The notes under the pieces: model-generated
The model's input: the letters and a program-made list of their open reading frames with translations, nothing else
Databases searched by the model: none
What the model was told of the DNA's origin: nothing
Part shown: positions 12,901-24,300 of the stretch, one piece after another
How the letters are laid out: every line of letters starts with the position of its first letter
How positions within the stretch are numbered: position 1 is the first letter of the stretch
Program-made: the position numbers and the translations under genes
DNA from: Motacilla alba alba
Taxonomy: Eukaryota > Chordata > Aves > Passeriformes > Motacillidae
Assembly (NCBI RefSeq): GCF_015832195.1
Contig: NC_052018.1
Span: 29,168,115-29,232,114 of the forward strand
Reading direction: 5' to 3'
DNA: 64,000 nucleotides

Positions 12901-13808
12901 AGCAGATGTCTGAAGTAACTTTTGAACTCTCATAGAGAAGCTGCTTCTTGATAGCTGCAATTAATAACAATGGGCTGCTTATAAATCTGATTAATATCTG
13001 GATAAAAAGATCTGCTACTTACTGAGTCCTCCAATTAAAAAGACAAAGTCACCGTTTCAAAGGCAGATCACTGTATTACTGCATATAGATTATTTAGACA
13101 GGAAACAGAACTGGACTGGGGAGAAATCCCTGGAAATTAAGGAAATGCTAGAAACAGGAGAGACCAATAACAAAATGTACCTAGGCACTGGCCAGGCATC
13201 TTGGCCAGTGATCCCCTAGGCCTGCACATAGCATGAAGCAGCTACATGGCACAAAACCAACTCCTTCCCAACAATCTTCCCCAGATGAGCAGCGATCTCC
13301 CCAGGGCAAAGTTAGGGCAGAATGGATATAACTCTGCAAAGCTGTGTTACAAACTAACCTGCAAGAAGGAAGTGACAATTTTTGGTTAAAACTGAAGATG
13401 ACAAATGAATAAAACCCAGAAAGAAAGGAGGACATCTGAGCAGTTAACTTTATTTAAATTAGCTCATGTAAGTTTTCCACCAGGGCATCTACCAATAAGT
13501 ATACTCCAAGTTCTTGCTATGCTCTTGATGCAGCTTCCAGACAGTCAACATCACATTCTACCTTCTGTTTGAATTACTTGAACTCCTTATAACTAATTCC
13601 TTGCAAGTTTGCCCAGTTGTCACGTTTAAATAATATTCAGCTAATTCTAGTCAGACAGTTCAGACTGCCTAGTCAAATTTCAGTACCTGCTCTCAGTGTC
13701 TGAATACATTTCTGTCCTTTCAAATGTCACATTGGTAGCAAACAGATTGATTGATATTGGTTGAGCAGACCTGACTGCTTATTTTCAGCTTATGAGCCAC
13801 CTACAACA
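9977..13808. other. Gene-free flank
   Basis: AT-rich, no recognised gene or transposon. It holds an imperfect hairpin at 13180-13220. Confidence 0.55.
13180..13220. repeat. Imperfect hairpin, 9 + 6 bp with one bulge
   Basis: CACTGGCCA (13186-13194) pairs with TGGCCAGTG (13202-13210) around GGCATCT. The flanking CCTAGG at 13180-13185 pairs with CCTAGG at 13215-13220 across a one-sided 4-nt bulge ATCC. Gene-free flank; no role known. Confidence 0.6.
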
Positions 13809-13872
13809 CCAGGAGCTGGACTCTGTAATCCATGTGGGTCCCTTCCAACTCAGCTTATTCTGTGTGTGATTC
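13809..13872 (+). mobile_element. CR1 LINE 3'-end scrap
   Basis: AGGAGCTGGACTCTGTAATC, CATGTGGGTCCCTTCCAACT and CAGCTTATTCTGTGTGTGAT match the last ~65 bp of a CR1 subfamily in sense orientation. Confidence 0.75.
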
Positions 13873-14670
13873 TTCCACATTGCCACATCAACATTTATAT
13901 TACTGGAGCAGTTGGTACAGAAGGCTTGTTAAAAGATCCCAGGTTTTTTTGTTCCTATAGTCCAAACATCAGTTCCTTGCATTCCTGCATGACCTACATA
14001 ACTCACCTAAGACCTCCTCCAATGGTGAAACTAAATTAGAATGCAGAAGTTCCTGAGAGCCTGCTGTTCTGAAATACTGCAGAAATAGGCAGATTGTTCT
14101 TGAAATAACTTTAGTGTTTGCAAACATGAAAGCAGGACATGATATTAATAACTACCCTACATTCTAATAGCTATTTAACAATTAGTCTTATAAAAAAGAC
14201 TACCTAATAACCTTTCCATGTGCTTGCACAGACTGTAATGTCCCTCAGGTAGAATTGGAAGCTAAAAAACCTGTCGTTGTAAACATTTTCTCTTTCAGAG
14301 TCTGTCAAAGGATATATGAAGATTTTTTTCATCCTTAGAAATATAGCTCAGTAACTATATAGCTAAAATAGGATTCATTTACAAAGACAACACGAATGAC
14401 AAAAATATTTCTGAACTGTGTTTATATAAACATATTGGTTTGTAAACAAATTGACAACATTTACTTTAAATATTGAAAGAACTTCAAACTAGACAATTTG
14501 CATTAAAGAGAAAAATAAGTTAAAAATTAATCACATCTTAATTATTCCATTGGTTATGACTATATCAGGCACCTGGAAGTTTCAGAACTGAACCATACTA
14601 AAACACTGCAACAGTGCTGAATAATATAATTTACACTATGATCTCCTTTGAGAGAGCAAAGCCACCTCAT

Positions 14671-14708
14671 AGTTACCTGAGGATTTCCACGGTAACTTAG
14701 TGGAAATC
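14671..14708. other. Interlocked stems with H-type pseudoknot topology
   Basis: AGTTACC (14671-14677) pairs with GGTAACT (14691-14697). GATTTCCAC (14682-14690) pairs with GTGGAAATC (14700-14708). The arms interleave instead of nesting. Read as minus-strand RNA, stem 1 has 9 bp, loop 1 has 2 nt, stem 2 has 7 bp, the junction has 0 nt and loop 3 has 4 nt. It lies about 570-610 nt after the LMBRD1 stop codon. The pairing is seen directly; folding and function are not shown. Confidence 0.4.
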
Positions 14709-15177
14709 ACAGTATAAAAATTACTTATTTTTCACAGACTGGAAACTCACCATTTCAATAATATTTTTTGGCATACTTTAATGGAAAATCTCTTGTTAGC
14801 TCTAGTTTTATACAGAAATCCCAGCAAAACTAATGCAAAAGTTAAGTCCTTCTGAAAATGTAAACTTTACCCAAATCTTTCCTGCACTATTTGCACTGTT
14901 TTGCAGGATTTTAGTTGTATTTATGAATAAAAATGTCCTACAAGTTAAGCATGGAAGTATTTAAGAAAACCTAAGTTAACAGAAAAGCATTGTGAATTAT
15001 GAAATAGTTACAACAGTTCATCAAATTATACATCAGAAGGTTACACATGTTTAATCATAAAACAATATTTTCTATATATTACTCAAAGTCAGCTTCAACA
15101 TTTGTTCTCATTTAAGAGTGATACTCAAAGTGATATTCAGGTTTTTTATCCCTTTAAGCGAGTGTACGCTCATTTCA

Positions 15178-15183
15178 TTTATT
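15178..15183 (-). promoter_or_regulatory. Candidate LMBRD1 polyadenylation signal AATAAA
   Basis: The minus strand reads AATAAA about 97 nt after the LMBRD1 stop codon. It is the first canonical hexamer downstream. A second candidate, ATTAAA, lies near 15050 and is followed by a GT-rich stretch. Either or both could be used. AT-rich DNA holds many such hexamers, so this is only a position to test. Confidence 0.3.
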
Positions 15184-15279
15184 TTTACAGGTGCAAAGAT
15201 GCTTATCTGGATACAAGTTCCACATGGGCATGACACTCAACGTAATTTTACATTTTTTCATCTTGAAGGCAAAAGGCTG

Positions 15280-15399
15280 TCAATGGTAATAAACAGGCAG
15301 TTCATCATCACTCATATCTGAATCATCATCATCTACTTCACCTTCAATGATTGATTTCTTGCCTTTGCAGCATGAAACAATTAATCCAATTAAAAAGAC
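15280..15399 (-). CDS. LMBRD1: LMBRD1 exon 16, C-terminus and stop
   Basis: The coding part is 120 nt, with 39 codons and TGA at 15282-15280. It encodes [20 protein letters not shown], which ends the last helix and begins the tail, then an acidic run [13 protein letters not shown] and LPVYYH. The tail differs from human (EGVDEDSDISDDEPSVYSA): it carries an expanded run of GAT codons and a different last residue set. Tail serines in acidic context fit casein kinase 2 sites (inference). The acceptor is TTTGCAG. Confidence 0.97.
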   Translation of the reverse strand, partial: VFLIGLIVSCCKGKKSIIEGEVDDDDSDMSDDELPVYYH

Positions 15400-18300
15400 C
15401 TGCAAATTTAAAGTAGAGAGTGTTACTGTTATTGAGTTCAGGGGCATATAAATGCAATATAAGTAAAACAAATTGTAGTGTGGTGATACAAATGATGCAA
15501 TGACAACTACTGTAATTTACCCAACTCAATTCAGAGGTCTCCAAATTCCAAGTACTTACTGCAATGAATGCCCAGTTCCCAAAGTAATAGGCTGCACTGA
15601 AGAACCAAAATTTATGAAGAAAGAGGTACATCCGAGTGACAATACACTGATCTAAATTGAAAGGAAATAGTACTGATTAACACAGAATAACAAAATCAGC
15701 TTAATACCATATAGTAGGATAATATTTTAGCAGCATTCAGCAATATTTAACTCCGCAATATGATTACACTCTATTACATCTAATTTACTCTCCTACCACG
15801 AAGGAGGAGAAGAATTTACTCTACTACCAAGAAGGTATACAAAAGGGACACTTGTTATGGGGGAGTGACTGAGACACACAATGCAAAGCTACAAGTCACA
15901 TAGGTAACCCTATTACTACTGAGAACAATTTCTCATGCAGATATGTCAATTACTAACTAGAATCAGTCCAAAAGGGAACTCACTTCCAATTTTATATAAA
16001 CCACGGCCATACAAAGCAGGTTCTGGATTAAAACACACATTTCAGGTATTTGAAAAACTGTGTTGCTACCAGGATTACATAAGCTTTGTAAAAAATCAAA
16101 AGTCAATTAATTACATGTACACAAAAAAACTCCACCATGTACTGGGCCTTTAGCAAGCCAGATAACACAATCCGTATTTGTACACAAGACCTGACTGTGC
16201 TGGCTAAACCTTACTCCTCTAACAAGAAGAATATTGAAGTAGGATTTTCTGATGTGGGTGTATTTTTCTTCATTTCTAACTGGGAGATTTTAAAACTAAG
16301 AATCAAATTTCCAAGGAATTTTCAACACACAGAGAGAGTAAAGGCTTGTATAGGACACTGAACCTGTGGCATTTAAGGGGTCAGGCTAGAGGATGGCCAG
16401 CAGGACACATGATCCAGTTCATTAATCTCTCAAACGCAAGGAAGGGCATGTACTGAGTCCATGCTAAGGTAAAATATCAATTCCTGGCTGGTCGTCTTGT
16501 TTTTTTACACTATGCTTACTATGCTTCAAACCCCACCTAAAGCTCATTTCAGAGCAGGAACTGGTGTGCAAACATGTTGAACACCAGAGAAAGGTAAGCA
16601 ACCCAGAAACTGCCTGTTTGTCCCTCAGTTCAGACCCCAGCTTGGGAAATATTCCCCAGGCGCAGTTGAAGTAAAGATTTCCTGCCTTCTAAAGCTGTGA
16701 GTGCTGCGCTACTTACATAGTTGCATAGCTCACTTTCCACAGTCATCTAAGAAAGAAACACCAGTGAAGAGAAGATACTTCAGAACTGCAGATAATATAG
16801 TTAATAGCATCTGCAGCTCTCCAGCTGGTTACTTGAATTAAAAAATAACTAAAAGACTTTCAGATGGCAGTTTATAATAATTGGATTAAATAGATTATGA
16901 TAAGTATTTTGGAATAATTTGACCTTGAGAGAATATTTCTATGCAATGTTACAAGAGCAGATAACTAAATTTTAGCTATTGTTTCTGAACAAATGTTATT
17001 TAATAGGCTGACATGACATTTTTTATCAACTGATTTCTCCATATGACTCAATTTAGAATAAGTTATAATGAATAGCCTGAATTAAGATAGCTACTTGCTA
17101 TCCAGAATGATCAATGTGAATATTAGATGTATCTTGATCATGTGAAACAAAAGTACACATGGAAAGCTACCAAGCCTCCAATAGATACCTGCCACCATTT
17201 AAAAAATACAACATATTCTATGCACGTATATAGTGCTGACCAAGGAACAAAGCTGAACAGCCAGGATTCAAGACAAAACCATTTTTAAAATAAGGAATGA
17301 CAAGTATGAATAGTCATTACTACCAGAAGAGTCAACTATTTTTTGGTTTGAATCCACTAATGAAGTTTTTAATTACGGTAAGAAATAGTTACACTTAATG
17401 TGCTATTTTCAAATTAAGGCTCCTTCCAGGAAGTGAATTAGCTACTTTATGATGAATTACAATTATTATTTTGTTCAAAGCCAAATATTAAAGCCTAAAA
17501 CGTGATTGTGTGCACTGAAAACTCAAATTGTAAGAACTTACTGATGAGGTCAGTCTTTTACACATCTCAAAACACAGTAAACTTTCCCTAAAGCACGTAA
17601 AAGGAAGTAGTTTCTTAGGGAAGAGTTACAAATTGCTGTGAACAATGTAATTTATAAACATCGGCATTATTTGAAAGTCAATACTGTACACTTGTTTTAC
17701 CTCTTTATTAATCAACTAGACAATGAAGCAGATTATACCCTCTGTAAATTCACAGATCAAATTGGGGAGAAATAAAGTGCAGAGGTCAAACACACTAGAT
17801 GGTCAGATTTAGGAAAGGGCTGTTCCCAAGCCCCTTGAAACAGTCCTGAAAGTTGAACAGAGACAAAAGCCCTGCGCCTGGAACAAAGTAACACCATGCA
17901 ATAGTGCAGGCTCAGGGCTGGCCAGACAAAATGCAACTGTGCAGAAAGTGACATCTCCCAGTAGACAAACAGAACATGTAGGTACTGGTGTTCGTCCATA
18001 ACTCGGAAGTGTAACTGAGTATCAGGCTTCACTATCTGGAATGCAGCGAAACGCCACGAAACTGATCAGTTCTTCCACTGTGACAAACTGCATCTGCAAT
18101 GGTGCCATCTTGGGCTGCCCAGTACAAAAGCAGCATTGACTTACTGAAGCAAATCTAGTGGACGACCACTGCAACAGCTTCAACAGCATAGAGCCCACAG
18201 CAGATAATGACGATGTGTTCTTTCAGCTTGAAGTAAAGGTGCTAGCAGGGGTGTCTTACTACTGCTTCTGCTATCTAGTGGGGGCTTACAAAGTATTAAA

Positions 18301-21300
18301 TGAGATTCCTCCTAGACCTGCATAACAACAGGACAACAGATGGCAGAGCTACAGCAAGAAATACACCTATTAAATAGTAGAAGAGGCAATCAGCATAGGT
18401 AAACATTGAAGCAGGCTGTCCCTCAGAAATTCAAAGCTAGATGGATGTGAGCAACCTGCTCTACTTCCCCCTTACTGGGGGGCTGGACTGTATTACCTCT
18501 TATGTCCTGTGTGTGCTCAAAATCATTACAAGAAAGTAGATATTGAGACAACACAAACCTAAATAACAATGGTATTTTTGGATGAAAAACCCCAAAGTGA
18601 GTATGCTATCCAAAGACAGATGAAGTCAATGTCCCCAGATTCAAGCACAACTTCGTTTTACTTAAAATACACTCAAAACCACTTCCAAAGGAAAAGCTGC
18701 ATCCTTACTGCACTGGAAAATCTAAGCACTGCAAAACTTCAGACTGTAGACATATTAAAGGCATAGCTTCAGGTATCCAAGAATACTTATTTCTTACAGC
18801 CTTGCTGCCAAACAAATCAAAAGCTTGCTGTCAATAAATCAAGCTTTTTGCAAATCATTGCAAAAAGGACCTGCTGTTTGAAGGTTCTAGGTATGGCTTT
18901 GTATCACATATCGAATTGTTGAGACAAGGCAAACTTCAGGAGTCTCTACAGGAGGATATTAACAGGTATATTAAAATTTTCCCCATTTTGTACCTATCTT
19001 CTCACAACCTAACATCTTGATCAATATTTCATAGTCTTCAGGTCACTCCAGTGCTTCCAAAGTCCACAGAAGTTTATGGTAAATACTGTATTTCACATAT
19101 CACTTCCACATTTCTCTGGGAACAGATTCATGGAATGGAAGCAACAGCTGTCCCAGCACAAATACAGGATTTTTTTCTTTTCTTGTTGGCTAAACAGCAA
19201 AAAATTACTAGGTTCCTAATTGGTCCTTAGTCATTAGTTTCTACAAGTGTTTTTTTAATATACTATTTGAGCATATCCGCACTTATTCTATATTCTTCTC
19301 TGCTGTGATATATATACACACACACACACAGAATTAATAGTAGCCTCATTCAGCTGTTGAGCCTGTCTTTGCACTTGACAATCCAGCCCCTTCACTGCTG
19401 CTACTTCTCTGGTTTCACAAGCTAAAATTAATCACTAAACAAAGCTTTTACAACTTGTGGGTTGTGGCATCCTATACCATTATCTTTCTCTCAGCTAACT
19501 TCTCTCAGAAACTGCTTAAATTTCAATTCATCACTCATTCAGCTTTCACAATAATGCCAGTATTAAACAGCTTCAGCACCACTTGCTTCAAGGTTAACTT
19601 TGCAATAAAATTACACCTTTGATCCCTTATCAGACTGAAAAGCATACTGGAACACATACTACTCGCATATAGCAGGGATCTGAAAATATTTCCCAACTGG
19701 CTGTATGTAGCTACAATAACTCCCCACTTAGAGATGGGAATCACTAAGCTTCCAACACTTCAAGCTGACAGCACTTTGAAGTACTACAGAGCACAACAGA
19801 AGCATGAGTATCAAATCACTCAGATGTTAAACAACAGTTTGCAGCTATCTAAAATCTTCTAAAATCTAGGTCTAACACGCAAGCAAAAAAAGCTGCCTGC
19901 TGTTTCATCCCAGTTGTCTGGCTTTGGTGCAGGTTTTTCTTGTTTAGCTGGAAGCGGTAGTGAGATGGCATCTAAATTAGACCTGTAGAGCCCAAAAGTC
20001 TAGCCAGATAAAGTCTAGTCCAAAAAGCTACCTTATTCAACAGAAGCTGCTCAGTAGGTCTGGAATCAAATCCTGACAAAAGAACATATTTTGCAGTCTA
20101 AGGAGGAGCCAGAAACCTGGAAACCAGGAACTAATGGGGAGCCTGAAAAAGCTATTTGGGACAAATCATCTAGAAAGCAAAGTGTGTTTTTCCAGTGCTT
20201 CAAGCTACAGTAAAATTGTGTATGATACTTCTCATGGTCTATCTGCAAATCAAACACAACCTGATATAAAACTAGACAAAAAATTATGTAATTCATGTGA
20301 ATCAGTCTGATTTTATAACAAATAGATCTGATTTTATAACAAAAGTTACAAGTCTGGATAATCAATAGCTATTTGCAGTTATTTTACAGTACGTGAACAA
20401 CTGCAGCAGTCACAAAATTTCTTGATGATAATTACACATTATGAATGTTGACATTAAATGGCTCAAGAATTCTTAAGTCCCATCAGTGCTAGCAGGGCTT
20501 TATAGCATAAGGAGGCTCCCAGTAGGATCCTCCAAAATTCTGTGCCAAAAGAAGAAAAAAGTCACTAATCACAGTTTGTTAATGCTAAATAATAAAAATA
20601 ACATTCTATTGAATGATCTGGGTGTGACATTTTTTCCCCAACAGTCAAATTTAAATGAAGTGACATGTAGGAACAGGATTTGCATTTATGTATGAATGAA
20701 GGATTTAGTTGTAGAAAGAAGGTTCTGAGTCTTACAGCCAAGTACAAACAAACTTTATCTAAACATAGCAAGAGTTTTCACTACTTCCCTCTCTACATTC
20801 AGAGAGCCTGTCAGTCCTTTTTTGGCTGTTTTAGATTTGGAGTTCATCCTAGCACAGTTATGGAATTATAATGCAAAATTTCATCCAGCTATAAGGTATC
20901 TATTTCACTTTGGTTACAGAGAATCGGTGAGGGTGCCAAGATTTGCATGTATTAACAGACTAGGCGAAAAACATTTAATGAGATTTGAAGAGCTAAACGA
21001 GTTAATCTCATCTTTCATAAGTTTAAAGGATGACTTGATTTTAATGTTAATCAAGTACCCTCAAGTGAGGAAAATACTAATGCTACAAGTCCATGTATAA
21101 AGTGAAAAGGTGCAGCATTAGCCAACAGCTAAATCTGAAGCCAGTTTAATTCGAAAGAGATAATGCCCAGTTCCTACAGGGAAGCAATAAACCATTGGAT
21201 CAGCCTGCTGATGGAAAAAGTATTCTTAGTGCTTTTTGTGAAAGTAGAGATCCTTTGAAACATTGAGTACAATTCAGGTTAATTACAAGCACCAGCCACA

Positions 21301-24300
21301 TGGGTTTAAAGACAAGCCATAATTGTAACTTCACACCTTGAATTGCCACCTTAAACTTGAAGTTCTTCAAGAGGTATTTTCTGAGTCTCCCTTGAAAACC
21401 TTAATTTGAAGTAACTAGAGGCAAACAATTCTTATTTTAAAGATCTAGCCAGTGATAAACATCAAAGGCAATACTCTAGGGATGAACACAGATGTAAAAC
21501 TCTACACAAAGGAAGCAGCAGACAGCATAACCTAGTATTTTCATTCTTATCAAAACCTCCTCTTTTAGGAAAAATAATTGCTGGAATTGACATATCTAGA
21601 CCTGCGTGTCAGTGAACAATGTACTGCAAAAAGATATTTATAGCAGTCTTAGCTGTTCATATTGTTTACAGGTGCCAAACAGGCCTTTCTGTGCTGAGAC
21701 ATGCACCATTGTACTTATCTATATGGAGTTCTTATGGTTATAGAGGACTTGGAAAATGTAAGGTTTAAGTATAGATTCAGGGTAAAGTACTAGTGAGGTC
21801 ATTCACAAAGCAACAGGAAAATGCAAGGTACTTGCTAAAATACTTACTTTATGTAAAGCATTTTGTAATTTTTCAAATTAATTCACAACAACAGTTTGAA
21901 AGTGATAACCTACAGTCATACAACTCCTCATACAAAATTACGGAGGGTTCTGAGCAACTTGCTTGTGGTTTCCCTTTGCAAGTCTCCTGCATTTCTCTAG
22001 AAGAGAAACAGAATATGCTCCTGTTTTGGCATTTGTATTTGGGCCTCCTTTCCAGCTTGAGTAATGTCTATATCTAATCTTTATTCAGGCAAAAATAAAG
22101 CCTGAGGTCCTGAACACTTTGACTTCTACCTAATAAGAGTGTCTTAAAAGGCAGCACCGATCAAGTAATTTCAAAGCCTTAGAAATGAGATTATTTCTTT
22201 TCTCACTTCACATGTAGTTCCAAATCAGCACAGGTCTATGAAAAAGGCCTAGCAGTTAGACTGTACCCAGCCTGTAAGAGGCCTTGGGCAAGGCTCATTT
22301 CCTCAATGAAGGAAAAGAATCCAAGGGGGATTCAGAGCAAGTTATGCATTTAAAGTGAGTGACACTTAAAAACTAGATCTTTTATTCTAGAAAGAGTCAG
22401 ATAGGGTTTGTCCTATCTCATAGTGCAGGCTTGCAGCTGAGTCATTGCTCATTTACATTACATCCATCAACCTGTTAAACTAAACCTCTACCAAGTTTTC
22501 AACACATTAATCCTGCTGCAAGAGTCTTACTCAAATAATGGAACTTCTTTGTTTTACCTTGTACTCAACCGAATTGTGGACCCAACATTTCAGCTGTCCT
22601 TAGCCTTGAAAACAGTCAACAAATGATATTTTTGCCCAACTGTATTGAACACAAAACTAAAGGTTGTTTTGCCTGTAACAAATATAAGTTATAACAAAAA
22701 TAACTTGCTGCCCACAAAAGACTACTTATGGAGCCTTTTAAGTTAACCAGAGCACAAACCTTTTGTGCAAGATGATAAACTAAAAAAGGTACTTGACTTA
22801 AAAGATGTACCCTCCTCTATTATCTTTTGTTTTCTATTCTGTTACATGTAGTTACACTATTATGGCCCTTATCTGAGTATAAAATAGATTTACCCCCTAT
22901 ATATCAGGAGTATGTAGAGACAAGCTTTGCTGAATGAAAGCAGATAAAAATGCTAAAACATATATATAACTAGAAATACTCAAGAATGTGTTTTCTGTAA
23001 GATTGCATTTTAACTGCCTTGTGTTCTCCAGAAATTGTCCTTTGGACCAAACCAAACATTAGCTTGAAACAAATCTACAGGAAATGCTGCCCAATACAGT
23101 GCCTGTAACAGCCTGAAGTTGAACAGGTCTCTTCTACCATCTCAGAAAGAAAAAAATAATTTACTTAGTAACAGTAAGAAGATCATATCTCCAACATCTG
23201 AGCATTCAATAAGGCAGCAGATTGCTTTAAGCTTATCTATCATCAGAGCCATTAAAAGGTCATTGCTTGCTTTATGTTTAAGGAAAAACACCTGTTCGAA
23301 TTACATCAGTTTAAGTGGAACAAAATTAATTGAGGAGACAAATAAATGTTTGCATTTAGTTTCAGTTCACTGGTTTACAAAAACCGCAGTACCAAAGAAG
23401 GCAATTCAAACTGCAAGTGCTTGACCAACCTCTCTTTATCTTAGTTATTTGCATCTATTTTTGCCCATGTCTAATATCCTTAAAAACAAGAGAAATTGTA
23501 TTTAGAAGACCAATTGCTACCTTTGAAATAAATCTGACTTGTCAAGATGCTCTGTCTGATCACAGAAAAGAATAACATCTACTCTTTCACATTAGTTTTT
23601 ACATTAGTATTAAAAATTACAAGTATTCCAAGGTAAGGATTACATCTCCAGTTTCTAAAACTGACTGGATTAAACAATCATTGAAGTGTTTTTACCAATG
23701 CAACTTTTTTTTAAAGTTGATTGTTACAAAATCAACTTTTCTTTCAGTTATAAAAACACATGAGTTGCCTGAATGTATTATCTACAGTCAACACAACTCC
23801 ACTTAAACCTTTTGATCACATTGATTTTCACATTTAAGAAATATCCATCCATTTTCTACTTATACTAGCACAGGACAGCATATCAACATCTTCACCTCTT
23901 TTCTATTAATAAAGGAAACCATGATCAGAGATAAACACTGTAACAACATGATGACGACAAACCAAAGCCATCTTTTACACGGACCAATTTCTGTTCAGTA
24001 CATCAGAAGACTAGTTTTAAGCATCAGCATACTGTTTCCATTGATCAAAGTAAACTAAGAAAGAAAATTACGTAAAGTATTAAAAGAATACAAAAAATTC
24101 AAGTATGGGTGGAATTGAGTAAGTTCATTTAAATCTAATCCCAGTTTCTATAATTAAGCAAAGTCTGAGGAAATCAGACTATTTTAATTTCTCTCACAAA
24201 GGTCAAGACTAACAAGCTTATCAATGCCTGTGAGTATATTGTGCTTTCAGCAGATACTGGCCTAGTCAAAAAGCTGCTTACAAGAAACAAAGATCTGTAC

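Larger units (their letters stand above)
13873..15279. other. LMBRD1 3' UTR and downstream DNA
   Basis: The right part, down to an unknown cleavage site, is LMBRD1 3' UTR. No coding signal is seen. It contains candidate poly(A) signals (15178-15183 and near 15050) and an overlapping double stem (14671-14708). Confidence 0.6.

Noticed and set aside
20822..21100. Plus-strand 92-codon frame with protein-like composition
   Set aside because: No recognised family, no splice or promoter context, and within intron 14 on the opposite strand. A frame this long is expected by chance in 64 kb.
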